Assembly: GCA_944472135.2 (NCBI GenBank)
Contig: OX235265.1
Coordinates: 40,707,459 to 40,771,458, forward strand
DNA from: Trichobilharzia regenti
Lineage: Eukaryota; Platyhelminthes; Trematoda; Strigeidida; Schistosomatidae
Reading direction: 5' to 3'
Length of the DNA stretch: 64,000 bases
The notes under the pieces were generated by a model that saw nothing but the letters and a program-made list of their open reading frames with translations, was not told the DNA's origin and did no database searches. The position numbers and the translations under genes are program-made. Below are positions 58,901 to 64,000 of the stretch, piece after piece. Positions within the stretch are counted from its first letter, which is position 1; every line of letters starts with the position of its first letter.

Positions 58901-61900
58901 AGGGAAGCCTTCCACCTAGGTTTCGTGCCAGGCCAGTTGGCGCTCTTCAGCAAATCCTATCTGCAACCTTGAAAGAACTCATGTTCCTTCTGAGATTCGA
59001 ACTCGCGTCACCCAGTGCTGCAGTCAGAGACGTTACCACTGAGCTATTCGGGCTCTTGATTGCCTTGCTGTAGGACTGTAGTGGATACTTTGATTGGACA
59101 CTAGTAACTAGTGTGGTGTGTCTAGTCCTTTCTTTGGTGTAGACTGAATTCTATCAGTCAGGTTTGCATTGTGGCCAACATTCTAGGTAGCTCCCCATCA
59201 CGGTGCACATTTATTTTATTCTGGATTGCTGGAATAGTCTTTTTAATAAAACGACTTTGAAAAAATCTAAACATCAATTAAGTTTTTTTTTTTTAATAAG
59301 TCGTGCGTCGGTTGCACAGCGGTTAGGACTCTCGTCGACCATCCACATGGTCCGGGGTTCAATCCCCTGCCGACGCACACCCGATATCAATGGTCGGCCT
59401 GCAAAATTTTGGCTACCGATATCACATGTTGAAAATTCCATACTTGTACAAAATTATACTGTGTGGAATCAAGTTATAATAAAAAAAATCTTCAGGTGTT
59501 CTATTTATTACTTTCTGCGGTTATCAATTTTCTTCGATAACTTAACTGTATTTGATGAAATAATTTCAGATGTGTAAATTCATTATACTTATGTATGATG
59601 TATCTTTAGATATAGCTTATTGGTTCGATGCACTCAGAATCCGTTGTTTTACATACTTTCTCATATTAGATTACACTGGTGTACATTATTATTAGCCATT
59701 CGTCAAGATACCATGAAATTGCTCCCTTTATGATTAGGATTGTGATCTATATGTGTACTTAAAAGGCTTTTTGTTTTTTCTACTTCATGATCTTCTCATT
59801 TGAGTCTAGTTATTTTTTTAAGAGAAAATTAGTCATATATTGCGAAGTGGTCGCGTTATGTCATGAATGGGCAGAAGTTAGAATTCATGAGTCATTGGGT
59901 CAGGTCGCAGTGGCCTTAAGGGTCTACGAGCTTGCCTTGTAACCAGAAGGTCATGCGTTCAAACCTCGGTGGGTGCGTACTGTTTGTAACATGTCACGTT
60001 ATTCATTGATTAGTAAGTTACACCTCTGTTTGACTACTCATAATATTCATAAGTATGGCCTTATTTCGTGTCAGTATGGTCTAATAGCTATGCCCTTAGA
60101 ATGTCACCCAAAATCTCCTGATGTGAAAAATCTTTGTACTCAATTTGTTGGGGGTGTTGGTTTCTTAGCTGTTCAAAAATATCATTGCTACAAATTTTTG
60201 GTCTCTCTAATTCTAGTTGGTTTTTATTTCTTTATTTTCAGGGGAGATTAAGTCACGAAAAGGTGTTGAACCAATATTGGGACGACTTATGCATGAATCT
60301 CAGTGTGATATTAAGAAGTCATTGGTGAACAATCACCTACTACCAAGTCAATCCTCTACTCTACGTGGTAAACGGCGTATCACGAACTATGATGCTCGTT
60401 TAATAGCTGAAGCTAAACTGCTTGCTCCAATGTCGAGGCGACGCGAACGTAAACCTTTGTATAATCCAGATTATCTTGAGTTTATTTCACTAAAGGATGT
60501 AGTCATACCTCCGAAGTTAACTTCACCCAAATCAAATTGTAAAAGAAAGAATGTAAATAAGCCATCCCAATTCAGTATTGATCATAAGGACGATTGTACA
60601 AGTTTAGATCTTAAGGATGCTAATAATATTTGCTGTCCAAAGTCAACACTCTCTAGTTCTACTGAAAACCATTGTACGGAGGTGGAATCTACTTCTAATG
60701 ATCTAGCGCCACCATTGCTACTTAGTGAACATCCTTCTGAGCTCACTGTACCTGATACAGTCGCTGAACCAGTACTCAAATGCGATCCTGATAGTGTTGT
60801 GGCTCCAGAACCTGTCGCTGATGCCAAAACAGCTCCTGAGAAGTGCCAGCCAAGACCGCATTATTATTTCCGTAAAACAAAATGTAATTATCTCCTTCGA
60901 AGAGTTGTGCACATAGCTTCACCCCCACTATTACAAGCAGTTCCTTCTCCCACTGTACCTGATACAGTTGCTGAACCAGTACTCAAATGCGATCCTGATA
61001 GTGTTGTGGCTCCAGATCCTGTCGCTGATGCCAAAACAGCTCCTGAGAAGTGCCAGCCGAGACCGCATTATTATTTCCGTAAAACAAAATGTAACTATCG
61101 CCTCCGAAGAGTTGTGCACATAGCTTCACCCCCACTATTACAAGCAGTTCCTTCTCCCACTGTACCTGATACAGTTGCTGAACCAGTACTCAAATGCGAT
61201 CGTGATAGTGTTGTGGCTCCAGAACCTGTCGCTGATGCCAAAACAGCTCCTGAGAAGTGCCAGCCGAGACCGCATTATTATTTCCGTAAAACAAAATGTA
61301 ACTATCGCCTCCGAAGAGTTGTGCACATAGCTTCACCCCCACTATTACAAGCAGTTCCTTCTCCCACTGTACCTGATACAGTTGCTGAACCAGTACTCAA
61401 ATGCGATCCTGATAGTGTTGTGGCTCCAGATCCTGTCGCTGATGCCAAAACAGCTCCTGAGAAGTGCCAGCCGAGACCGCATTATTATTTCCGTAAAACA
61501 AAATGTAACTATCGCCTCCGAAGAGTTGTGCACATAGCTTCACCCCCACTATTACAAGCAGTTCCTTCTCCCACTGTACCTGATACAGTTGCTGAACCAG
61601 TACTCAAATGCGATCCTGATAGTGTTGTGGCTCCAGATCCTGTCGCTGATGCCAAAACAGCTCCTGAGAAGTGCCAGCCGAGACCGCATTATTATTTCCG
61701 TAAAACAAAATGTAACTATCGCCTCCGAAGAGTTGTGCACATAGCTTCACCCCCACTATTACAAGCAGTTCCTTCTCCCACTGTACCTGATACAGTTGCT
61801 GAACCAGTACTCAAATGCGATCCTGATAGTGTTGTGGCTCCAGATCCTGTCGCTGATGCCAAAACAGCTCCTGAGAAGTGCCAGCCGAGACCGCATTATT

Positions 61901-62436
61901 ATTTCCGTAAAACAAAATGTAACTATCGCCTCCGAAGAGTTGTGCACATAGCTTCACCCCCACTATTACAAGCAGTTCCTTCTCCCACTGTACCTGATAC
62001 AGTTGCTGAACCAGTACTCAAATGCGATCCTGATAGTGTTGTGGCTCCAGAACCTGTCGCTGATGCCAAAACAGCTCCTGAGAAGTGCCAGCCGAGACCG
62101 CATTATTTTTTTCGTAAAACAAAATGTAATTATCTCCTTCGAAGAGTTGTGCATATACCCACACCTCCACTATTACAATCAGTAACTCCTTTTGACTTGT
62201 ATACACGATATTCCCCAGGTAAAAGTAAAAACGATTACTTATCAAATACAGCTCGTAAGGCATCGATAATTTCTTGTGCCCATAATCCCAGACGGTCGCG
62301 AAACTCAGATGTCAATGGTGTAATCTCGCATGCTACTGTTTCAAATGCAGGTACACATCGTCTTACCGTCACACTCAAAAGGATTGGACCTAAACTTTAT
62401 CAGATATCTCAACCGAAAAGAATATTTATTACTTAA
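28769..62436 (+). CDS. Suv4-20: Suv4-20-type histone H4 lysine-20 methyltransferase, seven exons
   Basis: Joined exons: 28769-28914, 28950-29109, 29142-29254, 29290-29476, 35752-36088, 42748-46836, 60242-62436. They sum to 7,227 bases, or 2,408 residues and a stop. All six introns are GT-AG and all junction phases match. The SET region spans roughly residues 100-250, with GCIAEL, NHDC (194-197), YYG (230-232) and post-SET CxCxxC (243-248). The family converts monomethylated H4K20 to di- and trimethyl forms in chromatin, using S-adenosylmethionine. Residues 354-368 ([15 protein letters not shown]), 1722-1731 ([10 protein letters not shown]) and 2383-2398 resemble motifs downstream of SET in animal Suv4-20, as I remember them. 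Between them lie two large repeat arrays (about 525-1580 and 1847-2329). The human paralogues are under 900 residues, so this protein is unusually long. Confidence 0.88.
28915..28949 (+). other. 35-bp intron 1
   Basis: GT at 28915 and AG at 28948-28949 (TTTACTTACAG). Removing it joins GA to T and keeps the conserved reading THKM-TD-MRLKIP. Its tiny size is typical of 5' introns in schistosome genes. Confidence 0.85.
28950..29109 (+). CDS. Suv4-20: Suv4-20 exon 2
   Basis: Residues 49-102. It reads [19 protein letters not shown], then FNQLTADP and FKEH at the end. This is the helical N-terminal domain preceding SET in Suv4-20. The donor is CAT|GTATGT, phase 0. Confidence 0.88.
29110..29141 (+). 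other. 32-bp intron 2
   Basis: GTATGT...TATTTACAG, phase 0. Removing it joins FKEH to INRYLLLF, in line with the family. Confidence 0.85.
29142..29254 (+). CDS. Suv4-20: Suv4-20 exon 3
   Basis: Residues 103-139 and two bases of codon 140. It reads [35 protein letters not shown]. This is the start of the SET fold in Suv4-20 (family pattern: ...GFEI..C.RYS.E..GA.I.ATK.W). The correct frame is not the longest open one in this segment, and splice phase decides it. The donor is TG|GTAAGC. Confidence 0.88.
29255..29289 (+). other. 35-bp intron 3
   Basis: GTAAGC...ACTTTTCAG. It joins TG to G to complete the Trp codon at residue 140. Confidence 0.85.
29290..29476 (+). CDS. Suv4-20: Suv4-20 exon 4 (SET core)
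   Basis: Residues 140-202. It reads [37 protein letters not shown], then NHDCRPNCE. The NHDC motif (194-197) is the SET NHxC signature that contributes to S-adenosylmethionine binding, and [20 protein letters not shown] is highly characteristic of Suv4-20. The donor is GAG|GTAAGT, phase 0. Confidence 0.93.
30264..30938 (-). pseudogene. Penelope-like linker and GIY-YIG endonuclease remnant
   Basis: 224 codons. The linker has [12 protein letters not shown] and the nuclease region has [20 protein letters not shown], where the expected YIG has become YIR. The reading frame is long but contains no catalytic reverse transcriptase part. It is likely inactive. Confidence 0.65.
30874..31912 (-). pseudogene. 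Penelope-like reverse transcriptase remnants
   Basis: A minus frame at 31912-31667 gives [18 protein letters not shown], then [12 protein letters not shown] and [12 protein letters not shown], the N-terminal part of a Penelope reverse transcriptase. Frame 31134-30874 ([20 protein letters not shown], then [16 protein letters not shown]) is the thumb. The catalytic part between them is spread over several broken frames. Confidence 0.6.
32395..32575. repeat. Dispersed 130-bp block also present at 37740-37890
   Basis: AATAGTTCCAAAATGATTGG and then GCCGAGTGAGAAGTG recur with changes at 37848-37885. Both copies sit at the edge of a Penelope-like element, so this may be part of their terminal repeats or an older shared target. 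Confidence 0.5.
32990..34310 (+). mobile_element. Old RTE-like LINE relic (plus)
   Basis: Pieces in several frames read QTGFR then [33 protein letters not shown] and [12 protein letters not shown] (near 33705). These line up with the reverse transcriptase of the RTE copy at 25684-27348 ([36 protein letters not shown]). Stops and indels are frequent, so it is an old copy. Ends are approximate. Confidence 0.6.
34310..35150. other. Unassigned intron sequence
   Basis: Nothing recognisable; AT-rich with scattered short frames. Confidence 0.3.
35150..35510 (-). mobile_element. RTE-like 3' fragment (minus)
   Basis: The plus-strand text GAAGCCGATGGCTTGGCGCG and CATCTCAGTTGATGAAGCCTC is a diverged match to 25105-25170 of RTE copy 1. 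It represents the C-terminal coding (the WLGHVLRMPS region) of a minus-strand RTE. It is short and decayed. Confidence 0.55.
35752..36088 (+). CDS. Suv4-20: Suv4-20 exon 5 (end of SET, post-SET)
   Basis: Residues 203-314 and one base of codon 315. It starts [16 protein letters not shown], then [16 protein letters not shown] and [17 protein letters not shown] and the CxCxxC zinc-binding cysteines (243-248) match the family's SET C-flank. The remainder is a Ser/Thr/Asn-rich linker. The donor is CCAA|GTAAGT. Continuing past it would give a stop after three codons, which supports the splice. Confidence 0.92.
36344..36575 (+). mobile_element. tRNA-derived SINE, copy 1
   Basis: The head resembles a tRNA: GGTATAGTGGTTAGGACGC (A box) and GGGGTTCGGTCCCC (B box and T arm). 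A body follows with AATGCTGGTAAAGAGGAAAG and TTGAAGCCCTGTGTTCCACT, ending in an A-rich tail. It has the same structure as the copy at 47118-47345. It is not a functional tRNA: there is no normal anticodon arm. Confidence 0.8.
36576..37740. other. Unassigned intron sequence
   Basis: No coding or recognisable repeat. An 89-codon frame at 37122-37391 matches nothing I recognise. Confidence 0.3.
38788..39147 (-). pseudogene. Penelope-like GIY-YIG C-terminal coding, left palindrome arm
   Basis: Reads [20 protein letters not shown], then [29 protein letters not shown] and [15 protein letters not shown], ending at 38788. IYKIKC and TYIRQT correspond to the two strands of a GIY-YIG nuclease, with Arg where Gly is expected in YIG. 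It is 5'-truncated by the spacer, so it is a fragment. Confidence 0.75.
39180..39769 (+). pseudogene. Penelope-like linker and GIY-YIG coding, right palindrome arm
   Basis: From about 39180 the frames read [11 protein letters not shown], the conserved linker, then from 39335 [20 protein letters not shown] followed by [15 protein letters not shown] and [19 protein letters not shown] to a stop at 39769. The last 120 codons match the left arm. It has the same YIR in place of YIG. No reverse transcriptase precedes it, so it is 5'-truncated. Confidence 0.75.
40326..42226 (-). pseudogene. Penelope-like polyprotein remnants
   Basis: Minus-strand blocks in order: 42226-42008 (N-terminal domain), 41921-41658 ([15 protein letters not shown] and [15 protein letters not shown]), 41383-41099 (reverse transcriptase motif B as [20 protein letters not shown], motif C as [12 protein letters not shown]), and 40547-40326 ([11 protein letters not shown] terminus). 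Motif C reads YLEDT instead of YVDDT, so a catalytic Asp has been replaced by Glu and the copy is dead. It belongs to the same broad family as the palindrome arms but is clearly diverged. Confidence 0.7.
42748..46836 (+). CDS. Suv4-20: Suv4-20 exon 6 with the Asn/Asp-rich repeat array
   Basis: Residues 315-1677 and one base of codon 1678. AT completes the Asn codon begun in exon 5. Early residues (354-368) read [15 protein letters not shown], resembling the RLNR block after SET in other Suv4-20 proteins. Next comes a Lys/Arg/Ser-rich segment, then about 24 repeats (residues 525-1580) of a core like [18 protein letters not shown] followed by 15-40 residues of almost pure Asn/Asp. The donor AAAG|GTACGT at 46837 is preferred over reading on to the stop at 46892, because its phase matches exon 7 and the extra residues are unrelated. 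The exon has no stop in 4 kb, which argues for selection on the frame. Confidence 0.82.
43377..46550 (+). repeat. About 24 degenerate Asn/Asp-rich coding repeats
   Basis: Unit length varies from about 34 to 59 codons. The conserved core is [TS]VTPxxGSPxYIxPVTQM and the linker is Asn/Asp-rich, built mostly of AAT, AAC, GAT and GAC codons. Units 12-14 and 16-18 form a higher-order duplication sharing [20 protein letters not shown], and units 19 and 20 are a near-identical tandem pair. Most units are diverged, so the array is old with some later local duplications. Confidence 0.88.
47118..47345 (+). mobile_element. tRNA-derived SINE, copy 2, with target-site duplication
   Basis: The same family as the copy at 36344. 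It is bounded by the 12-bp direct repeat AAACATTCCTAA (47106-47117 and 47346-47357). The head has GGTATAGCGGTTAGGACGC and GGGGTTCGATCCC, and the tail ends in an A run. The duplication shows it was inserted by LINE machinery. Confidence 0.88.
47358..47790. other. Unassigned intron sequence
   Basis: AT-rich; no feature seen. Confidence 0.3.
47966..48320 (-). pseudogene. RTE-like C-terminal fragment, copy 2
   Basis: Two overlapping minus frames (48320-48117 and 48253-47966) give [20 protein letters not shown] and then [13 protein letters not shown] and [11 protein letters not shown]. It matches the C terminus of copy 1, with a frameshift between the pieces. Confidence 0.7.
48856..49258 (-). pseudogene. 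RTE-like reverse transcriptase motif A and B fragment, copy 2
   Basis: Minus-strand frames give [35 protein letters not shown] (motif A, with the Ala of AFDS changed to Pro) and then [17 protein letters not shown] (motif B). It breaks off at 49258, where the nested RTE tail is inserted. Confidence 0.7.
49269..49502 (-). mobile_element. 5'-truncated RTE insertion nested in RTE copy 2
   Basis: 234 bp almost identical to the 3' end of RTE copy 1 (24692-24925). It starts at the TCTGTCTGTC tail and ends in coding for the last residues of the LINE. It is flanked by a 10-bp target-site duplication, CACCTGGTGT (49259-49268 and 49503-49512). Its similarity to copy 1 suggests a recent insertion from that family. 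Confidence 0.92.
49764..50348 (-). pseudogene. RTE-like reverse transcriptase N-terminal fragment, copy 2
   Basis: 194 codons reading [54 protein letters not shown] and [18 protein letters not shown]. This is the region between endonuclease and reverse transcriptase fingers. The GPDG finger motif that should follow is lost. Confidence 0.75.
50709..51125 (-). pseudogene. RTE-like endonuclease fragment, copy 2
   Basis: 138 codons running from [20 protein letters not shown] to [19 protein letters not shown]. It keeps in one frame the junction that is frameshifted in copy 1 ([18 protein letters not shown]), and so confirms where copy 1 is broken. The N-terminal endonuclease strands upstream are in other frames. 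Confidence 0.75.
51283..51293 (+). repeat. Run of 11 G
   Basis: An uninterrupted G tract inside the RTE copy 2 leader. It is notable only as an assembly or sequencing risk point. Confidence 0.8.
51700..53590. other. Unassigned intron sequence with a less AT-rich block
   Basis: 51700-52470 shows nothing recognisable. 52530-52930 is less AT-rich (GCCACCTCAAACAGGCCAAG, CTCTGGCCCCTGAGGTGAGT) and could be a repeat I do not know. 52930-53590 shows no feature, apart from the possible start of the RTE relic that follows. Confidence 0.35.
53800..53955 (+). pseudogene. RTE relic endonuclease fragment
   Basis: Frame 53722-53955 includes [18 protein letters not shown] and [13 protein letters not shown], corresponding to APTD...EFYQKL and [13 protein letters not shown] in RTE copy 1. 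The AGDFN motif has become AGDIN. Confidence 0.65.
55675..55990 (+). pseudogene. RTE relic C-terminal fragment
   Basis: Frames 55675-55857 and 55854-56180 give [20 protein letters not shown], then [20 protein letters not shown] and [14 protein letters not shown]. They match VLGKQGKSID...LQRLRWLGHV and [17 protein letters not shown] of RTE copy 1. Confidence 0.65.
56530..56745 (-). mobile_element. tRNA-derived SINE, copy 3
   Basis: A reverse-orientation copy of the SINE at 36344 and 47118. The head is at the right (GGTGGCGCAGCGGTTGGGGC on the minus strand) and the body and tail are at the left (CACGTTCCCAGCGGAACATA on the plus strand), next to an ATT run at 56501-56518. Confidence 0.82.
56746..57556. 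other. Unassigned intron sequence
   Basis: AT-rich; nothing recognised. Confidence 0.3.
57557..58602 (-). mobile_element. Short Penelope-like remnant between 229-bp inverted repeats
   Basis: 57557-57785 and 58373-58602 are reverse complements, nearly identical (for example TTTCAAGCACAATTTATTGC against its complement). The 590-bp interior contains, on the minus strand near 58025-57965, [18 protein letters not shown], the start of a GIY-YIG domain as in the other copies. So this is a heavily 5'-truncated Penelope-like element bounded by inverted pseudo-LTRs. Confidence 0.75.
58790..59060 (-). mobile_element. SINE with tRNA-like head and RTE-like tail
   Basis: On the minus strand the head (59060-58990) has AATAGCTCAGTGGTAACGTC (A box) and GAGTTCGAATCTC (B box). 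At the far end, plus-strand 58805-58865 (ACGTAGAACTTGGCGACG, GTGCAGCAGTTCGAGTTGCC) aligns with the RTE tails at 24700-24755 and 47810-47855. A SINE borrowing an RTE 3' end could use the RTE reverse transcriptase. Confidence 0.75.
59305..59378 (+). mobile_element. tRNA-like SINE head
   Basis: GCGTCGG and CCGACGC form a perfect 7-bp acceptor-like pair around GCGGTTAGGACTC (A box) and CCGGGGTTCAATCCCC (B box and T arm). The middle is GACCATCCACATGGTC, a hairpin rather than a normal anticodon arm, so I call it a SINE head related to 36344 and 47118, not a tRNA gene. The tail after it differs from those copies. Confidence 0.7.
59380..59845. other. Unassigned intron sequence
   Basis: AT-rich; no feature seen. 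Confidence 0.3.
59850..59985 (+). mobile_element. Relic of the hammerhead-type SINE, head only
   Basis: GCAGAAGTTAGAATTCATGA and then CCTTGTAACCAGAAGGTCAT and GCGTTCAAACCTCGGTGGG correspond in order to the SINE copy at 62695-62930. The B-box-like GTTCAAACC is good, but the hammerhead core that should follow is missing. Confidence 0.6.
60242..62436 (+). CDS. Suv4-20: Suv4-20 exon 7 with seven 69-residue repeats, C terminus
   Basis: Residues 1678-2408. GG completes the Gly codon from exon 6, giving [15 protein letters not shown]. Residues 1722-1731 ([10 protein letters not shown]) and SRRRERK resemble a motif in the C-terminal part of animal Suv4-20, and [16 protein letters not shown] near the end resembles the family's LKIQLKR-type segment. 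Between them, residues 1847-2329 are seven repeats of 69 residues, each with [29 protein letters not shown] and RRVVHI. The stop is TAA at 62434. The antisense frames that recur every 207 bp are by-products of the repeat. Confidence 0.85.
60748..62196 (+). repeat. Seven tandem 207-bp coding repeats
   Basis: Units start at 60748, 60955, 61162, 61369, 61576, 61783 and 61990. Inner units are almost identical at the DNA level, differing mainly in GAT/GAA (APDP or APEP) and one CCT/CGT. The first and last units share TATCTCCTTCG where inner units have TATCGCCTCCG, and the last unit diverges further at its end. The 207-bp length keeps the frame. Confidence 0.96.
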
Positions 62437-62690
62437 ATGACATAATATATCTTTTTCTTTTCATATGTATTTATAGGGATATTCATATTAATTTTATTGA
62501 TGACCAGCATTTTAGATTTATTACTTCTTCGCTTTAGCTTACTCTACCTCAGATTTGCTTAATGCGCTAATATAATATATGATGTATATATAAATATATG
62601 TATTTACTTCAGCATGTAAATAATACGTTATTATTGTCATTTTTTTAATTTTGTCCGTTACAAATACTTCAGAGAATTCCTCTTTTCAAC
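62437..62690 (+). other. Suv4-20 3' untranslated region, probable
   Basis: AT-rich sequence after the stop. I find no clear AATAAA within it; AT-rich hexamers near 62575-62630 might serve. The 3' end of the transcript is therefore not placed. Confidence 0.4.
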
Positions 62691-62694
62691 ATAT

Positions 62695-62930
62695 AGCGCA
62701 ACTGCCAGCCAATGTAATCGCAAATTGGCGGAAGTTAAAATTCGTGGAGCACTAGGCTCCTTTCCTGTGGCTGAATAGTTCACAGGCTGGCCTAGTAATC
62801 TGATGATCCTGTATTCGATCTCTGGTGGAGTCGCAGGTCCATACTGATGAAGAGTCCCGAACTAGGATGAAACAGCTGTCCAGTACTCCCGCTCTTCCCA
62901 AACTGAAATCCAATCAAATTTATCGAAACC
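62695..62930 (+). mobile_element. Sm-alpha-like SINE carrying a hammerhead-like core
   Basis: The order is a tRNA-like region with B-box-like GTATTCGATCTCTGG (about 62811-62825), the hammerhead-like core at 62844-62880, then a short tail (TCTTCCCAAACTGAAATCCA). Schistosome Sm-alpha repeats are known to combine a pol III promoter and a hammerhead ribozyme; the link is from that knowledge and the visible motifs. Confidence 0.7.
62844..62880 (+). ncRNA. Degenerate hammerhead ribozyme motif
   Basis: CTGATGA (62844-62850) and GAAAC (62869-62873) flank a stem II formed by GTCC (62854-62857) and GGAT (62865-62868), with a seven-base loop. Stem III would be the self-complementary CAGCTG (62873-62878), followed by the cleavage triplet GTC (62878-62880). 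Three extra bases (AGA) lie between CTGATGA and stem II, and I cannot pair stem I well, so this copy is probably inactive. Confidence 0.6.
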
Positions 62931-63835
62931 AGAGCTTGAAAATTTATGCTTACTTTTTATTGAGAAGGTTATTCGTAAAAGTGCAACTTAACGAAGACGT
63001 TTAGATTTGTGCATCTGGTTGCATTTACGGAATGTGCCTTATTCATACCACCTGTTACTTGACACTGATAGATGAAGCAATAATATAGATCTGTGTTTTC
63101 GTTACCTGCATACTTATCGAAGAAAATAATAGACTATACATTCACAAAGTTGTATTACAGGGGGAAAGTACAGTTAATCATACAAAAGTTTACTATTAAA
63201 TGTGAAAAAAGGGTCCTTGAGCATTTGGGATAACTAGGCAGATAACCGTCAAGTGGCGATGAATCTCAGTGACAATATAAAATTAGTCAGCGCATCAGTG
63301 TGCTGTCGTACTCCACAGTTCTTATAAAACACTCATGAAAAACTAAATTACGGTGAGTGCCTTGATTCCTTCTAAGGCGTAACTTCATGAACTGCGTGTT
63401 CATAATCAGTCATTTTTTAAGAACACCTTCAGACTTGTTGAAAGGCTCTAACCCCTTATTTTGAGTCGTTGAACGCGACCGTGACCTGTAAGAAAGACTT
63501 AGAAAATCGAAATAAGTGATTCAGGGAAGAGACCCTTCTCAACGAATTTATTATCATGCTGTACAATCGTATATACATGGTTTTTCAGAAATTATATCCG
63601 GTGAGGGAAATTGAATCATATAGGTGTGAATACATAAAATAATAATAATAGTAGTATCAACTGCAATTAAAATATTTGTGACTATAATTATATTTAAATA
63701 TCAATTATCAAAACAATTATTGTCATTTATGAAATAATTCATAGGATGTATGGAACTTGTATGGGATGTGCAATTATAGGATTATTAGGTGAATTGAAAA
63801 AAAAATATATGCAAACATTACGTAGCACTGTGAAA
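62930..63835. other. Unassigned flank
   Basis: AT-rich with short runs of AAT near 63640. No coding or repeat recognised. Confidence 0.3.
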
Positions 63836-63837
63836 TT

Positions 63838-64000
63838 CGAAAACAGAATTTAACGTTGGATGTAGAATCCCTATTTATGAACGTTCCACGGACAGAACCA
63901 TATGATTTATACGCAGATATATTGAAGGCAACAAGTTGAATATACGGATACTCACTACAGATTTGAGCGAACTACTTTTGATATGTACACTGAATGTACA
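63838..64000 (+). mobile_element. Penelope-like reverse transcriptase, cut by the window edge
   Basis: Reads LTLDVESLFMNVPRTEPYDL, then after a frameshift TTDLSELLLICTLNV. This is motif A and the following helix of a Penelope-like reverse transcriptase (compare ASFDATSLFTMIP and LLLMCTMGVQF at 20782-21354). The rest lies beyond 64000. Confidence 0.65.

Larger units (their letters stand above)
46837..60241 (+). other. Intron 6 (13.4 kb)
   Basis: GTACGT donor and TTTATTTTCAG acceptor ending at 60241. It contains SINEs, two RTE-like copies (one nested), an old RTE relic and a Penelope-like element. Other small exons inside cannot be excluded, but none is needed for frame. Confidence 0.78.

Noticed and set aside
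58753..59073. A 106-codon plus frame reading through the SINE at 58790-59060
   Set aside because: It is antisense to a recognisable SINE with tRNA-like promoter boxes, so chance coding is more likely.
59305..59378. A functional tRNA gene
   Set aside because: The acceptor and T arms look good but no proper anticodon arm exists, and related copies carry SINE bodies.
60931..62154. Six near-identical 62-codon minus frames spaced 207 bp
   Set aside because: They arise because the 207-bp sense repeat is copied; each is a shadow of exon 7.
1..64000. CRISPR arrays, operons, bacterial-type promoters or origins
   Set aside because: The window is eukaryotic, with spliced genes and retroelements. No short regularly spaced repeats of CRISPR type are present.

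Overview
This window looks like a flatworm (trematode) chromosome, most likely a schistosomatid. Three things suggest this. The sequence is AT-rich and packed with CR1-like, RTE-like, Penelope-like and BEL/Pao-like retroelements. It carries a SINE copy with a hammerhead-ribozyme-like core of the kind known from schistosome Sm-alpha repeats. The one host gene combines 32-35 bp introns at its 5' end with 6-13 kb introns further on, a pattern described in schistosomes. The species call is inference; no marker gene settles it.

The host gene is on the + strand from 28769 to 62436. Seven exons assemble into a 2,408-residue Suv4-20-type histone H4 lysine-20 methyltransferase. All six introns are GT-AG and all six junction phases agree. 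Exons 1-5 hold the conserved N-terminal and SET/post-SET region. Exon 6 (4.1 kb) carries about 24 degenerate Asn/Asp-rich repeats. Exon 7 carries seven nearly identical 69-residue repeats. Short conserved Suv4-20 motifs sit before, between and after these arrays, so the arrays look like expansions inside a real Suv4-20 rather than a separate gene.

Left part (1-28550): no host gene recognised, only nested retroelements. LINE A (about 500-6275) is CR1-like and carries a solo LTR in its 3' region. LINE C (7100-10060) is another LINE broken by a second solo LTR. From 10870 to 12600 there are Penelope-like fragments and a truncated LTR. LINE B (12600-20190) is split by a complete LTR element (13441-17213) that has gag-like coding but no recognisable pol. 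A Penelope-like element (20110-22510, minus) follows. A nearly full-length RTE-like LINE (24690-28550, minus) ends about 220 bp before the Suv4-20 start codon.

Right part: the large introns hold Penelope-like elements with inverted terminal repeats, an 813-bp-arm palindrome, RTE copies (one with a second RTE nested in it) and several tRNA-derived SINEs. Beyond the gene lie the hammerhead-bearing SINE and, at the right edge, the start of another Penelope-like reverse transcriptase. None of the retroelement coding regions looks fully intact.
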